Source of the DNA: Lutjanus erythropterus
Lineage: Eukaryota > Chordata > Actinopteri > Lutjaniformes > Lutjanidae
DNA: 64,000 nucleotides
NCBI GenBank assembly: GCA_020091685.1
Contig: CM034594.1
Span: 4,624,903-4,688,902 of the forward strand
Direction: 5' to 3'
The notes beneath the pieces are model-generated. The model saw only the letters and a program-made list of their open reading frames with translations, did no database searches and was not told the origin of the DNA. Below, piece by piece: positions 47,351 to 59,754 of this stretch. Within the stretch, counting starts at the first letter, position 1. Each line of letters begins with the position of its first letter. Position numbers and translations under genes: made by a program.

Positions 47351-49104
47351 CATTTTTACATTTTTCTTTAAAAATTATTTTAAAAGAACAACCCATTGAA
47401 CATAAACACCTCTGTACATGCTTGTATAGCCTACGCTGATGTCAGTTAAGTGTACTGCTCACTATAGGGTAAACTTAAGAGTAATTTGTTAGTTATGAAT
47501 AAATACCTTAAACACTTAACATATGCATTTGTAGAGGGAGAAACCACCAGCAGTACCACTGCAACATAGCTTGTAGTGTATCTGGGTAATTTTTCACATT
47601 CCAGAGTTCATTCACTCACTGTATGTTAGGGAGTGTTATGAGAGTTGTAACCATCTTCTCGTCTGACTCTCACCTATGAAGCAAATCATTGTATTTCCCA
47701 AAGTACTGAACTATTCCTTTAAGGGATCCAAGTGCAATGATAAAAATAAGTGTGAACCCTCCCAGTACTCCCAGTATGTGTGCAAGTGCTAATCTCATGT
47801 AACCATTAAGAGAAAAATAGGTTAGAAATGTTGTTAGGCGTTAATTGGGTTTGTTTCGTGGTTGATAGCTGGAGGTTTTCCCCTGTCAGCAGGTTGAGAA
47901 ACATGCTACAAGCTGCAGGGGCTTTGCAGTCTCTGGGAACTCTGTGGGGGAGGGGACGGTACTTTTCCTGCCTCTGTTTTCCTTTTTCAGTCTCATTCCC
48001 AAATCTATTGACCCCCTGATATTCCCAAAAGCCCTGTCCAGGATGTATCATATTAAATAAAGGGTGAAAAGGGGACATTCTTGTAATTTGTCCACATGGA
48101 ATTTCAATAGGTCTTTAGAAAAAATGGTTTCCCCCAAATTTTTAATGTTAAAGTATAGACCCATAAACTTTGTGCCACACCCAAGTCACATGGCAGCCAT
48201 AATTTACTGACCTTGAGTGTTTGAACAATGTACTTGTTTTGAGAACAGCTAGCACTGTGCTATCGCTACAATCTATAAGGGCTGTACTATACCACAAAGG
48301 AAATGAGGCATCAACACAGTGGTTTACACCCTTACATGCATTCATATATGATCTTTTTACTTTCCCTTTTTTAAACAAAAATCCATTATGCATTGATTAT
48401 TTTCTGCAGGTTATATTGTATTTTGTTCATACTGCAGTCTGGATAGAAATTCTAATGCATATTTGACAGGAACTTCATTGAACGACATGAAACTTCTCTT
48501 GTGTGAGGCACATTGTGAGAGGTCAAACAATTGTAATTGTTAACCTCTCTGTGGCAGCAATACAAAACTCCAGAGAGGATGTTGTGTTGATTTTCCTTCA
48601 ACACAAAGTCCAATTAAGACAACACCACAGCAGGGGGAGAGAGAGTGACATTAGGATGTGTTATCAGCATTGGCCTCACATTTCCATCAAAACAGAGTAA
48701 CAGTGTGTGTACAGTCTCTGCACTAACAGATCCCCCCCGATAGCTTCTGGATGGAAGGAAAAACAGAACACCACTGATATCTGGTGAACTGTTGTTTCAA
48801 CTAAAAGCGACCGTAAAAGCAGGCATACTTTCTTCCTGCCTTTCTGTTTTATGTCTGCTGTTCACCTGCTTTGAACGTCTTGAAACAACAGATGCAGAAA
48901 AATAAAGAACCAGACAGAGACCATGAATGTAATTATTATCTACGTCAGGTGTAAGGCTGAGGGGAACCAGATCAACGGACCTGGAGTTTATTTCCAGCTA
49001 ACGTAACATATTACTGGGGTGGGAGGGTGCATATTGACTGTATGCTGAAGGGCCTGTTTGATTCTTAATTTTTGAAAAACCATAAAAAAAAACTTTTTTT
49101 TTTT

Positions 49105-49375
49105 ATGCCTCTACATCGGTGACAGCTGTGGCCAGAGACCCATCCCATTTAAACTTTGCACAAATTACTCAAGTTGGACTCAATAAACTGCTTAGATTTT
49201 GGTGGTCAAAAGGTCACTGTGACTTCACAAACATGTCTTTAGCTTTAATTCAAGAATTCATATGCTAAATATGACTACATTAATCAAAATGTTGGTGATT
49301 ACAAAGGGGTTACATCGAAATATTATTTTCAGTTGCCTGGTGGAGACCTGCACTCTTCTAAGTGCACTCGAGTTT
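49105..49375 (-). repeat. DR1-family tandem repeat unit (reverse orientation)
   Basis: GTTGGACTCAATAAACTGC, TTAGATTTTGGTGGTCAAAA, GGTCACTGTGACTTCACAAA and TTCAAGAATTCATATGCTAA are in reverse order to the units at 52490-52975. It ends GGTGGAGACCTGCACTCTTC. Confidence 0.6.
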
Positions 49376-49424
49376 CTAATGTTTCTATTTTTTGCAATGA
49401 TGCCATTGTAAGTAACAGTTGGTT

Positions 49425-49620
49425 GTTAAAGGAATAGGTCATCTTGGGAAATATGTGCATTTGCTTTCTTGCAGAGAGTTTCATGAGAACAGGATGGAGC
49501 AGCGTAGCTTAGCATAAAGACTGGAAATGGGAAACAGCTAGCCTGGCTGTGTTCAAAGATAACAAAATCTGTAACTTTTGTAAACTTAAGCAAATTAGAT
49601 ATTACGTTTGTGAGCTTTAA
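49425..49620 (+). repeat. dispersed repeat (GGGAAATATG...AGCATAAAGACTGG)
   Basis: Contains TCATCTTGGGAAATATGTGC, TTTGCTTTCTTGCAGAGAGT, TAGCTTAGCATAAAGACTGG and AAACAGCTAGCCTGGCTGTG in the order of a widespread teleost repeat as I know it. Confidence 0.7.
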
Positions 49621-49962
49621 AGGTGCTCTAACCCAGATTTTGTTACCTTTGGATTTCTTCAATTTTGAATTCACAAAAAATTGAATTTGTGATGGTGATG
49701 TTTTGTTCTTTTCTCCACAAAGCAGAAACACTCCAAAAACATTTGATGTTTTTTGTGAGATTTATTTACAGCTAATAGACTTGCAAATCTCCTATTGCAG
49801 GAAAACAACTGACTGTTTGTTAAGCCCCTCTCTCCTTAGTTTCTGTTGTTTCTTCTGGAAGAAGTGTGTACTGTTCTCACACAGGACATGCTATTTACAA
49901 CGGTGGCAGATTTGTGACTTGAAATTTTAGTCGTTTTTTAAACAATGGGTCTCTGATGTTAC

Positions 49963-50080
49963 ACAGCAGTCTGAGGAAGAGCCTGGTGATTGAAACGTCA
50001 CGCAGGAGTAAAAAGAAAAACGTCCTTCAAGCAGGAGCTTTTTTGGTGTGCAGATCTCTCTCTCTCTCAATGCTTTCACA
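49963..50080 (+). repeat. possible retroelement 3' end fragment
   Basis: CTGAGGAAGAGCCTGGTGAT followed by TGAAACGTCACGC and CTTTTTTGGTGTGCAGATCT resembles a segment repeated across vertebrate genomes. The class was not determined. Confidence 0.4.
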
Positions 50081-52154
50081 TACTTTGTGATTCAGTATCC
50101 ATCCCACTGGGTGTATGGGTGTACGTGTCTTTTTAAAATCATCTTTCTGCTTGAAATCTTATTCATTTTTTAAACAACGGATTTCAGATTTCATAAATCA
50201 GACTGTTGATTTTGTCAGCTGTAGCTCTCTAATTAATACTGACTTCCTGAGTTGGTTGAAAACACTGTCTAAGGTTGACTAGTCCTTAAAATGCGAGACC
50301 TATAAAAGGGTATATGCAAGTGATGGCTACATAGAAAATAAAGTGCTTAAAGACTGAGACAAAAGCTACACAATAATGTAGCATTGGCTAATGATGTACT
50401 CCTTGGCCTTGGAAAAAATATCACTATGTTTGTGTTTCTGCTGTGCTACTGGTCGTTTAGCTGAACATGCTAACATTTGTAGCGTATGTTTGAGCCAATA
50501 AACATACAAATTATTTTACATTTTTGCTCTTATCTTTTTGAAAAAACCTACCACACCCCAAACTTGACAAGCCTGCTGTGCCCAGTTAAGGCTGAGATAT
50601 GATTGGACAGTGCTGTTCAGGGGAGGGGTTTAGTGAATGGCAGCTGTGCACTGTAGGGTCCAGTCAGAAGTACCTGTTGGATGGTTGAATACATCTGTAG
50701 CTTTTCAAAATCCCTCTTGCCAACAATAAATTAGGGGGTTCTGTGTCCAGCCATTTCAGTAACTTTCTGAAACCACTGATTCAACAAACTTCTGCCATGT
50801 TTTGTGTGAACAGCTGAGACAGAATATCTGCTGTTATCTCCATATTTAAATGTCATCATGTCTGGACCTCTCTATCACCCCACTTTCCAGCGTGAGCTTT
50901 GGATCAGGTATAAATACCACACATAAACCACGTTTTACTGCTATAATCCCGACCTTATACTATGTTGTGATCCCAAGAAAACAAGCTTGTTATGTGGAGA
51001 TTACACTTCTATCACAATTAGCAAACAAAATTGAGCAGACCGATCTTCTCTACCTTGACAAATCATAGTGTAATACTCCTCCCTGGCCTCAGGCAGGAGA
51101 AGGACTGTGATTCTTAATTATTTCAGAAATGGGCTGTCAGTGTGTGACTAAAATCTACCTCTCTACCTCACACAGAGGACTTCTTTCACATTCACTATGC
51201 AAGAGTCTAGCAGAGAAATACTGAGAAAAAAACCTCCCTGAAGCTCTCTCACTGCCTCTTTATTTGGTTGCCACTAAATGAAAACAAATAAAAAACATGT
51301 CTAAAAAACACAGCTTGAAAAAGAGCATTAAAATGGATGAGACTCCCTAAAACAAATATTCTTCAAAAGTGACCAAATGTTCTGATCCAACCAGAATTAA
51401 ATAAAGCACATACAGTAAATGAACCACTCTATGCTGGCCAGTGTCCCCGCTTCCTCTTTCCCAGGTATTTAAAACTATGATAATGTGGAAAAAGCTCAAA
51501 CAAAACCAACCACAACTGCTCCATCTTTCTGGAAAACTGTCTTCTCCTTTGAGGACTTTCACTGTCCAGCTGTGCACCGCTGCCAGAAGCAGACCTTGTC
51601 TCTCCACTGTGGACTCTGGCAGCGGTGAGGTTGGTGTCATTGCCCGTTCCTTCCTATGTGGCTCTGACCTGCACTCAGAGGCAGTCCACTTGGCAGGCAC
51701 AGATGGTAGACACCGCAGTGTTTTCCAGCAGTGAAGGTTACAGAGATCAGTGTACATGACACATCCCACCACCCTCTGATCTGTTTCCAAGTGGACAGAC
51801 TGTGATAGTTCACACGGGATCAAATAATACTGAGATTAAATGATGGTTGTAGCTGTACAGACAGTATGAAGTTTTATCACTGTCTGTGCAGAGTTTGGGG
51901 AAGTGTTATATTGTTTGTAACATACATTGGTGCCTCAGGTCCTCTGATCAGGTGATCATGGCAGTGCCAAACACCAGAGCTAAGCTGAAGAGTATTTTTA
52001 CTACAGCAGCTCCAGAGAGAACGACCTTCTAAGAAATATGTTTGTTCAGCACAGTTCATTGCTATTTTAAAATCATCAAGATTGGTAACAGACTAAAGGA
52101 CACTTTTATTGCAATGTGTTTTGTTTTTTGTGTCTATTGACATACACATTGAAG

Positions 52155-52260
52155 TACAGCCTGAATTTTAGGCCTGTCACAATTGTGATATGATCACCTC
52201 ATCATGATTATTTGCGCTGACCGCAATCATTTTCTATACTCGTTGGATTCGTTTCCATTC
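52155..52260 (+). repeat. repeat end fragment (GGCCTGTCACAATTGTGATA)
   Basis: The wording TTAGGCCTGTCACAATTGTG and GACCGCAATCATTTTCT resembles the end of a common fish DNA element with a CCTGTCACGATAA start. Diverged. Confidence 0.4.
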
Positions 52261-52489
52261 ACCCATATAAATTAGAGATACCGCCTCTACCGCCTCCACC
52301 AACCAGTTAAGTTACAGTTTACATGCTTGTCTGTCCAAACCCACATACAAAGAGGAGACTGTGAAGGAATTTAATAGAAGATGTGAGTGTTTTGTTTGGC
52401 AAAACGTTAGTTATCACTACACATCAGATTCCTGTGAATAATTTCCAGTGAGAAACATGCTGTCTTCACTTGGACACTATTTTTACAGT

Positions 52490-52975
52490 GATGGACAGAG
52501 GACTGAATATTGTGATGTCACAGTGAAGTTGACCTTTGACCTTTTTGATATAAAATGTCATCACCTGATCATTTCATCAGATATTTGTGCAAAATCTTTC
52601 TCATAATTGTTGTCTGAATTCTTGAGCTACAACCAAAAACATGTTTTGGGAGGCCAGAGTGACCTTTGACCTTCAAACTCTAATCAGTTCATCCTTGAGT
52701 CCAAGTGGACATTTGTATCAATCAAGAAATTCCACATAAGCATTTCTGAGATGTCCCATTCACGACGATGGGACAGACATGAGGTTACTGTGACCTTTGA
52801 CCTTTGGGCAGCAAAATCTAATTAGTTCATCCCTGAGTCTGAAACTGGGGGAAATTTCCCCACATTTGAAGAAACTCCATCAAGGTGTTCTTGAGCTATC
52901 ACTTTCACAAGAATGGACAGGCACATGGACTACCTGAAAACATAATGTCACCGGCCAACACTCGTGGCTGGTGGC
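52490..52975 (+). repeat. tandem array, ~130-bp period, with three DR1 motifs
   Basis: TGACCTTTGACCT occurs at 52530-52542, 52660-52672 and 52791-52803, at intervals of 130 and 131 bases, each followed by (A/T)AATCTAAT(C/T)AGTTCATCC- and GAAGAAATTCC-like segments. The array ends with AACATAATGTCACCGGCC. This is a known style of teleost repeat. The motif is a direct repeat of AGGTCA spaced by one base. Confidence 0.8.
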
Positions 52976-54744
52976 ATTATGTCGGGTTGTTGTGATCGGC
53001 ACCTGAGTAGAAAACTAGCGCCACCAACTCTTTATCTCAAGGTGTTTTACTTCTAATATTTGCATAATGGTAGATGGAACTACTTTTCATTTTCTTTTGC
53101 TGTTTTTATGTAAATTTGTGTAAAATTTGAGGTACATGGTGGTGGATGATAAGGATACGGCCTGTTTTGGCCATATGATTATATGATGTAAAAATACCTG
53201 GTGATTTTAACCAGAAATTTACATCAACTATTCAGACAATAATAGAACCCAAACAATAGACTGACATCACCAGTGTTACTGAACAAATTTATCTTATCAC
53301 AGATGTATATGTATGTCTTTATGTGGACCAATAAATAACAAGAAATAACAGTACAAAAATGTCAAAGGTATGTGTGAGTCAATTTAGAAACAATATTATT
53401 ACGTACTTGTTTTGTATGATGTCCTGCTCTGAACATTTTTTGGTCACAGTTCTTAAATAACCACATTTATGGGATCCTATTGAAAAGATTTTGTTTGAGT
53501 TACGTGTTAATGTTAAAGATTTTTTTACTCTCAAAAATTATATCATAAATTTATTTTGTACATCAGCCTCAAAAACCTTGAAGTTAAATTTAAGCTATAC
53601 ACCTAATAATCCTTGGTTGAATTTCACTCTTCTAATATCAACTCGAATGTATTTATTGAGAGGCTAAAGCTCCTGTGTTTATGTACTGTGCTACTCTCCA
53701 GCCTGGACTGACTAAATATTTAAATTATGTTGACTTGGATCAGACAAGCCACAGCAGCCTGGTATCTGACCAACAGTGTCAACAGCTTAGTGTTTAGTGT
53801 CATTTTCCTGCAGCCTTCTGGTACTCTGAGAATTTGTTTTCATGTGCACATCCCAGCAATACATGGGTGCTTTCTTACAGATTGGCAACGACTGCTGTTA
53901 TCCAAACGGTTAAAACCAAACTGCTTTACCTATCAGAGTCTACAGCCCTGCAGCCAAAGTGCAGGAGGTCAGCATGATGTAAATGATCTGATGTCCTCTG
54001 GCAGCCACCATGTTTTTACATGGTTTGTTTGGGGAGTCAGTCTGATTCAGCTCCCTTGTTATGTCCATATTAAGCTTGGCATCTTGCACAGAGAGGGAGT
54101 TATATTCACAGGGTTTATTAGGAGCTGAATGTAGATTAAGATTATCTTTGTAAAAGTTCTTTGATGGAGAACAAAATTCAGCCAGTGTGCTGTGTTGTAA
54201 TGTGAGTGGGCTGATTTGCTCTTCTTAAACCATCTATAAATCCCTGAAAAAGTTTCTTAAGTGAAATTTACATATTCATGACTAAATAAGCAATAACTAA
54301 AGTATAATTTTAAAAAAGAAAAACAAAAATACTAAGATTTTCTATTTATTAAAAAATCCAAACAACTCAAAAACAACCCCACATCTGTCAAACAAACCTA
54401 AAATATGTTTGGTGCATGAAAGCCACAAGCTGAAACGTGTTGATCCAACAATAAAGTTGTTCTGTACTAAACGTGTTGCTGGTGTTTTGACTTCTTTAGC
54501 CACTTCTTGCTTCTCCATGAAACTCTGAAGTAGGTGAAGCTGTGCCAGAAAAACCTCTAACTCTGCTTCTACATCACCCTGATCGTCTGATTCAAACCAG
54601 CAAGCACACTGAGCACAGAAACAAAAATATACAATTCTCACATGTGAAATGAATAACCAAAATTGTCTTTACTAGAAATAAAGTGGTAAGTGATTCACCT
54701 TTGTGACTAATAATGATTTAAAAGCTAAAGACGCTCCACAGAAG

Positions 54745-55352
54745 TGTTCCCCAACCTTTTTTCTTCAAGGGACCCCTTTTCTGTCATTGAGTAAATTGAT
54801 GACCCCTGACAAAGTGACATATTTTATGGATATTTAGACTCAAAGCATAACAAGAACAACTGGTAAACTGTACAATTTACCCAATCACATTAAGTGAACA
54901 TATTAATTGCACAAACTTGTGTAAATTGAATTATTTGGATTAATTTTGAGCAGATTATAATGTGCAAATAAACCAAGCTACACAAAACTAAATTAAACTA
55001 ATTATTTCCTTTGACTATTGAGTCAGACATGAGTTTTCCTGATATTTGTATAACTTTTTATGCAATTCTCTGTCTGGATTATGTATTTTTCTTTGTTGAC
55101 AAATTGAGTATTTTATTCTCCTTCTCTTTCGCAGGTTGTTTTACCTATTGCAGGACAAGGCTGCTTAGCAGTTTATATTTTAAATAATATTCTAAACTTG
55201 AAAATTAAGTTCAATTTTCTTTACAGAAATTAATGAAATACTAAGATATAGGCTAACTGTATAGTTTTAAAAGTTTTCTCACACCTCGTAAAATCAAGAA
55301 GGCCTTGTGACCCCTAATGGGGTAGAGATCCTCAGGTTGGGAACCAACGCAT
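54745..55352. mobile_element. element bounded by GTTCCCCAACCT / AGGTTGGGAACC inverted ends
   Basis: The left end AGTGTTCCCCAACCTTTTTT and right end CTCAGGTTGGGAACCAACGC are inverted repeats. GACCCCTGACAAAGTGACA near the left and CTTGTGACCCCTAATGGGG near the right are also in inverted relation. The 600-bp interior is AT-rich and non-coding. Confidence 0.65.
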
Positions 55353-56899
55353 AGAGCAGGTGGAGCTTTTTTCTACAATGGAGTTAAGTTTACTCCTCAC
55401 CTTCAGACTCAGCGCCACCATATATCCTGTCTCACATTAATCCTGCCTGCATCCACTGACCCCCAACACACAGCTGCAAACACAATAAATCATTCGACAG
55501 AGGTCACCAAGCACACACTCATACACAAAGTTGATACACACCATATGTCCTGGATGCTAAATGTTTGAGTCTTGTTATGCACACCTTTTCACACCAAATT
55601 CAGCCCACACTTCACTTAAGCATGTCATGCAATTAACAAGTTTTCACCAGTCATGGTTTCCCATCGAGAAAACATAAGTGATTACACAGTTGGCGGGCAA
55701 ACACATCATGTGGAGTCTTGGAGACAACTCAGAAGCTGTAAATTATTACTTCACACTGTATTTTGCTCCAGACCTCCACCCTCCTGCTGCTCCCACTCAA
55801 GTTCCTCCTTTCTTTGCACACTGCAAAAAATATCACTCAATAATTCATTTGAACTCACATTGGACTCGGGTAATTCTATTTATCTAAATAAGTATGCCAT
55901 AAAAGACATGTGCCTGGTTGCATTAAAACACTTAGGCCAAGCTTTCCCCTAAATTTTCATAAGGATGCCTCAGGAGAAAATGAGTTGCATAAAACCACCT
56001 TAGGGATTTGCATAGGATGCTTTAAGGGAAAGCCCTTTAATATTTGTTGCCCTTAGCTACTTAAGTATTACTTTATGTGCTAGTAGAAGGTCCTCTGCGA
56101 GCATTTTTCTCACAGTTTTTTAAGGGACTCATAACAGTCTTAAAAGCATTGGTGGAACATAAGGAAATTGCTGAATTTATGGTGACTGAAGAGGAGACAC
56201 CAAGATGGATTTTACAGGACAGGGAAAACCCACTGGACACTATGGGCGATATTAGAAACTTGTTGGAGTTTAGATTCTACATTTGCACCAGCAACTTTGT
56301 AACTAGCTAGTCAAACATTAACATAACTGTCTCATATATTTTTGTTAACTGTATTTCATTGTATTGAAACTCAACAATGTTTTGTCTACTTCTGCCTCCT
56401 TTCTTGCATATTTCCTCATTACTTAATATATGGTTCGTTTCACAGCATAAACATTAATGTAGTCAGTAATCTTGCATATTCTGCGCGTGTATATATATTA
56501 AGATGTAAATACATTTACTTTGGATTGTGTGGTTGTGCTTTCCATATTCTAGTTTTCTTTTTCTTCTTGTTTTCTCTGCGTTGTCTTTTTGGGTTAGCTA
56601 GCTAACACAAGCTAACTAAGTGTGTTAGCTAAACTAGCTAACAACTGCCGTTAACACTGTCCAGTAACATTAAAGTGAGGTGAGTAGGCGTAACCATGGT
56701 AACCTAAGTGAACAGTTCTCACACATAAACTCAATTTAGGGAAATATTTTGCTTGGAGGACAAACTTAAGTTTGAATGTTAGGTGGTTCATACAGCCGGG
56801 TAGACCGAGTTGTTAAACGTAAACGGTGTGTCCAGGAAATATGTTGAATTTCAGATTAACTGTATGTTGTGCGTTTGACTTACTTTCACTGAGGGATAC

Positions 56900-57085
56900 T
56901 TTTTACAGTGTGGGACCTCCCGTCTCTGCCCCTCCTGCATCGTTTGCTTCCCCGCGCTGCACCGCCGCTTGTCTCTCTCTCTGTCTGTGAGTCTCATACA
57001 GTTATCGAGGAGGACCAGTCCCTGTCAGGCTCCCTCCACACACACACACCCCAACACGGCCAGCTGCTCTACCGACCAAACAACC
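56900..57085 (+). promoter_or_regulatory. mcam: mcam 5' UTR and core promoter region
   Basis: A local rise in GC and CpG (CGCGCTGCACCGCCGC) precedes the signal-peptide ATG, with pyrimidine-rich stretches (GTCTCTCTCTCTGTCTG) and a short CA run at about 57039-57052. No TATA box. A perinuclear search for the exact transcription start is not possible from sequence alone. Confidence 0.45.
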
Positions 57086-57149
57086 ATGGCTGTGCGGGAC
57101 GCTGCCTCTCTGCTCGTCGGACTTCTGCTCCTGTGTCACACCTGGGGAG
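57086..57149 (+). CDS. mcam: probable MCAM (CD146) exon 1, signal peptide (partial gene)
   Basis: ATG in a strong context (CAACC-ATG-G) encodes MAVRDAASLLVGLLLLCHTW and G, then a donor GGAG|GTGAGT at 57149/57150 in phase 1. A hydrophobic secretory signal ending at a phase-1 donor is the usual first exon of an immunoglobulin-superfamily protein. Mcam, a V-V-C2-C2-C2 Ig adhesion receptor of endothelium, is expected here because human MCAM is the next gene beyond RNF26, divergently transcribed. No Ig-domain exon is visible in the remaining 6.8 kb, so identity rests on synteny and exon type. Another membrane or secreted protein is possible. Confidence 0.6.
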
Positions 57150-57642
57150 GTGAGTGACCGAGAAATGTTTGGTACTGTGCAACACGGGGGTTTGGGTAGT
57201 TGTCGGTGGGATGTAGACGTGTTTTAATGTCAAGATACATCACAGAAACAACTTGAAATAGGTTTGTCATTCTTTGTGTGTGGTTTGGGAACAGGTTTTG
57301 TCTTGAATCATCAATGGAAATGAAACTTTTAATCAATTATGTTGGTACAGGAGTGACTCCAGAGACTTTTCGGACCTTAAGAGGTCTTAGTTCAGTTGTT
57401 GCCTGCCTATAAACTTGCAGCGTGTTCATGCCGACCAGTGTTTAGGTGCATGCATGTGAAACTGCACAGTCCTCTCTTGTTTTCATTAGTTTTCAGTAAA
57501 CATCCAGTCAGGACAGTAAACCATCCAGTCACTGTGGCCCCTCTGTTGTTGTAACCTGTCTACATGTAGGTGCTTAAATGACTTATTTAGTATGTTTTTA
57601 GAAGGAAGACACTTTCATTAATCAGTTGATGATATTCCTACT

Positions 57643-58419
57643 AGAGCTGCAAGTAAGGATTATTTTTTTATTATTGATTAATCGATTAGTTGTTTGATCC
57701 ATATAGTGTCAGAAAATCATGAAAACATGTTGATTGGTGTTTCCCAAATTCAATGGTAATATCCTCAGACTACCTGATTTGTCCATAATCCAAAAATATT
57801 CTGTAATAGAGGACTAAGGAAACTAGAAAATATTTACTTTTCAGAGGCTGAAATCAGAGAATTTGGACTTTTTTCCCCAATAAAACATGACTCAAAATAA
57901 TTTTCATGTTAAAATGTCTAATAATGCTTGAAATATACTATATATTTTCTTGAGTTTTGTGTTTACATTTTCCCAAATGTTTCCAACAGTGGTCAAACCC
58001 AGAGAAATCCATAATTTATTCAAGGAAATTGTGCGTTTCCTCGCTAGCCACTAGTTAACTTCCGGGAAAATATGGGATATGTTGGATGCGTCAAAGAGTG
58101 AGGAAGGAAGTCAGCCAACATCACTAAACATAATGTGAATATAACATTAAAATTACCTTATCTATAAACATTATTTATGCTTGAGTCACGTCAGCTAGAT
58201 TGTAACCAGCAATGGCAGTTGTTAAACAATGAAGAAAACAACTCCCACAATCCTACGCTGCCATCATGTCATCAAAGTAAGTATTTTGTTATTGTTTTAA
58301 TGTGAGAGTCCCCTACTCACAGAACTCACAGATTATGCACTTAATCAGTTATCAAAATGGTTGACAGTTATTTTCATAGTTAACAATTAATCAATTAATT
58401 GACAAATTGTTGCAGCTGT
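57643..58419 (+). mobile_element. long CTGCAACTAA family element with both ends
   Basis: It starts AGAGCTGCAAGTAAGGATTA with ATTAATCGATTAGTTGTTTG and ends TTAACAATTAATCAATTAAT with GACAAATTGTTGCAGCTGT. The terminal ten bases are inverted repeats apart from one mismatch. Compared with the 278-bp copy at 29691 it carries about 500 extra bases (57900-58320) including CCACAATCCTACGCTGCCAT, an alternative interior or a nested insertion. Confidence 0.7.
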
Positions 58420-59754
58420 AATCTCCACACAATGACTCAATGGCTGTGGCTGAATGAATTTCCTTTGTACAGTGGGTGTGTTGTTTGCAGGTGGTGTGTG
58501 ATGCATGAAAACGGAGGAATGTAAACTCTTAAGTGTAAAAGATTGAAAGATTAGTAGCTAACTGATTGCTGCTATGTTGTAAAAAAAAATCTAATTGAAA
58601 TGACTATAATGAGACATCATACTTTGCTTATTTCCATGGCATATGAAGTTAGTTATAGTTTAAATAGTTTGCTGCATGTATTTTTAGCCACTGACAGCCA
58701 TAGAGGTCCGGTTGTCTGCTTTCTGTCAGCTCTTGTCTGCTCGGTGAAAAGCTTCACACAGAGAAACATTCCCGGAGTGAGATACAGCTCTCTCTGTGCA
58801 GGTTTAGAGTGAGATATTGAAGCCAAAGGGAAAGAAAAATGTTCACCTGTGCAGTTTATCACCTTTTTGTTGTTACTTCTCTAAAGCAGCTGTGTGAATA
58901 AAACAGGTTTGATGGCAACTGGTGGGATGCACGCTGAGGTGTGGATGGATGTTTATTTTTAGAAGAGGAGCATGTGTGAGTGTAGATTTATACGTGGCGT
59001 TATGTGGGTGAGAAGGGCACGCTATCTCCGTGATCCACGCTACAGCTTCATTTTAACGGACTTTTCATTTTGTGTTGGTGTGCCTTTACTTGTTTGTTTA
59101 AACAAGTCAGGTCAGTGTGTGCTTCCCCCTCCCCAGCCCTTCCTCAACTTCCCTCCTCTCCCCACATCTTTACCTTTCCTTATCCCTGTTTGTCTGTGAC
59201 CACATGAACCTTTCCCGCCTTTGCAGCTGCATTGTGCTAATCTCCTGTTTAACTTCAGCCTGACCATTGTCCGTGACCTCTTCCAACCCTCTCTGCTCTT
59301 ATCAAGGCCATTTCCCGTACTTCTTCTCTGGGTTTCTTCATGTTTGTGCTAGTGCCCTTCACCTCCAATCTATCTAGCCTGCCATTCACCATATTAGGTT
59401 TATCACTTAAGTGCAGCTGTTTGACAGTACAAGGACAGTACATACATCTCAATCAGAAATGTGGCATTACATCTTCTCTGTAGAGCTGTTTGCACTGTGT
59501 TGGTTTCAACCAGTGAAATAAAGATGTTGAGGTGCATCTTTTCCACCTTTCAACAATAGAGACAGTTATGGCTGGGTTCCAAACTTAGATGGCACAGACC
59601 CAATAACCTCGACCCTGTCAAGTATTGGAACATGGCTTGTTAAAAGTGTCAGTGAGGAGACAGATCGCGAGTACACACAGCATGTCAAGGGGAGAGTTTT
59701 CAGTTGGTATGGCAGGGACCATTACGATGGCCAGAACAATACTCCGGTATTTAG

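Larger units (their letters stand above)
39606..56900. other. intergenic region rnf26 to mcam (divergent)
   Basis: No exon of a known protein is recognisable. AT-rich with an (AAAT)n microsatellite at 40282-40309. Dispersed repeats lie at 43535-43610, 43975-44175, 45500-46640, 47165-47350, 49105-49620, 49963-50080, 52155-52260, 52490-52975 and 54745-55352. The stretches 40700-43500, 44200-45450, 47400-49100, 50100-52100, 53000-54700 and 55400-56900 show nothing I can name. A somewhat GC-rich patch at 45080-45300 has open frames on both strands but no recognisable protein. Confidence 0.6.

Noticed and set aside
51347..51823. 158-codon minus-strand open frame
   Set aside because: The longest frame in this intergenic stretch, but no domain, signal or splice structure that I recognise. 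Cannot be supported without a search.
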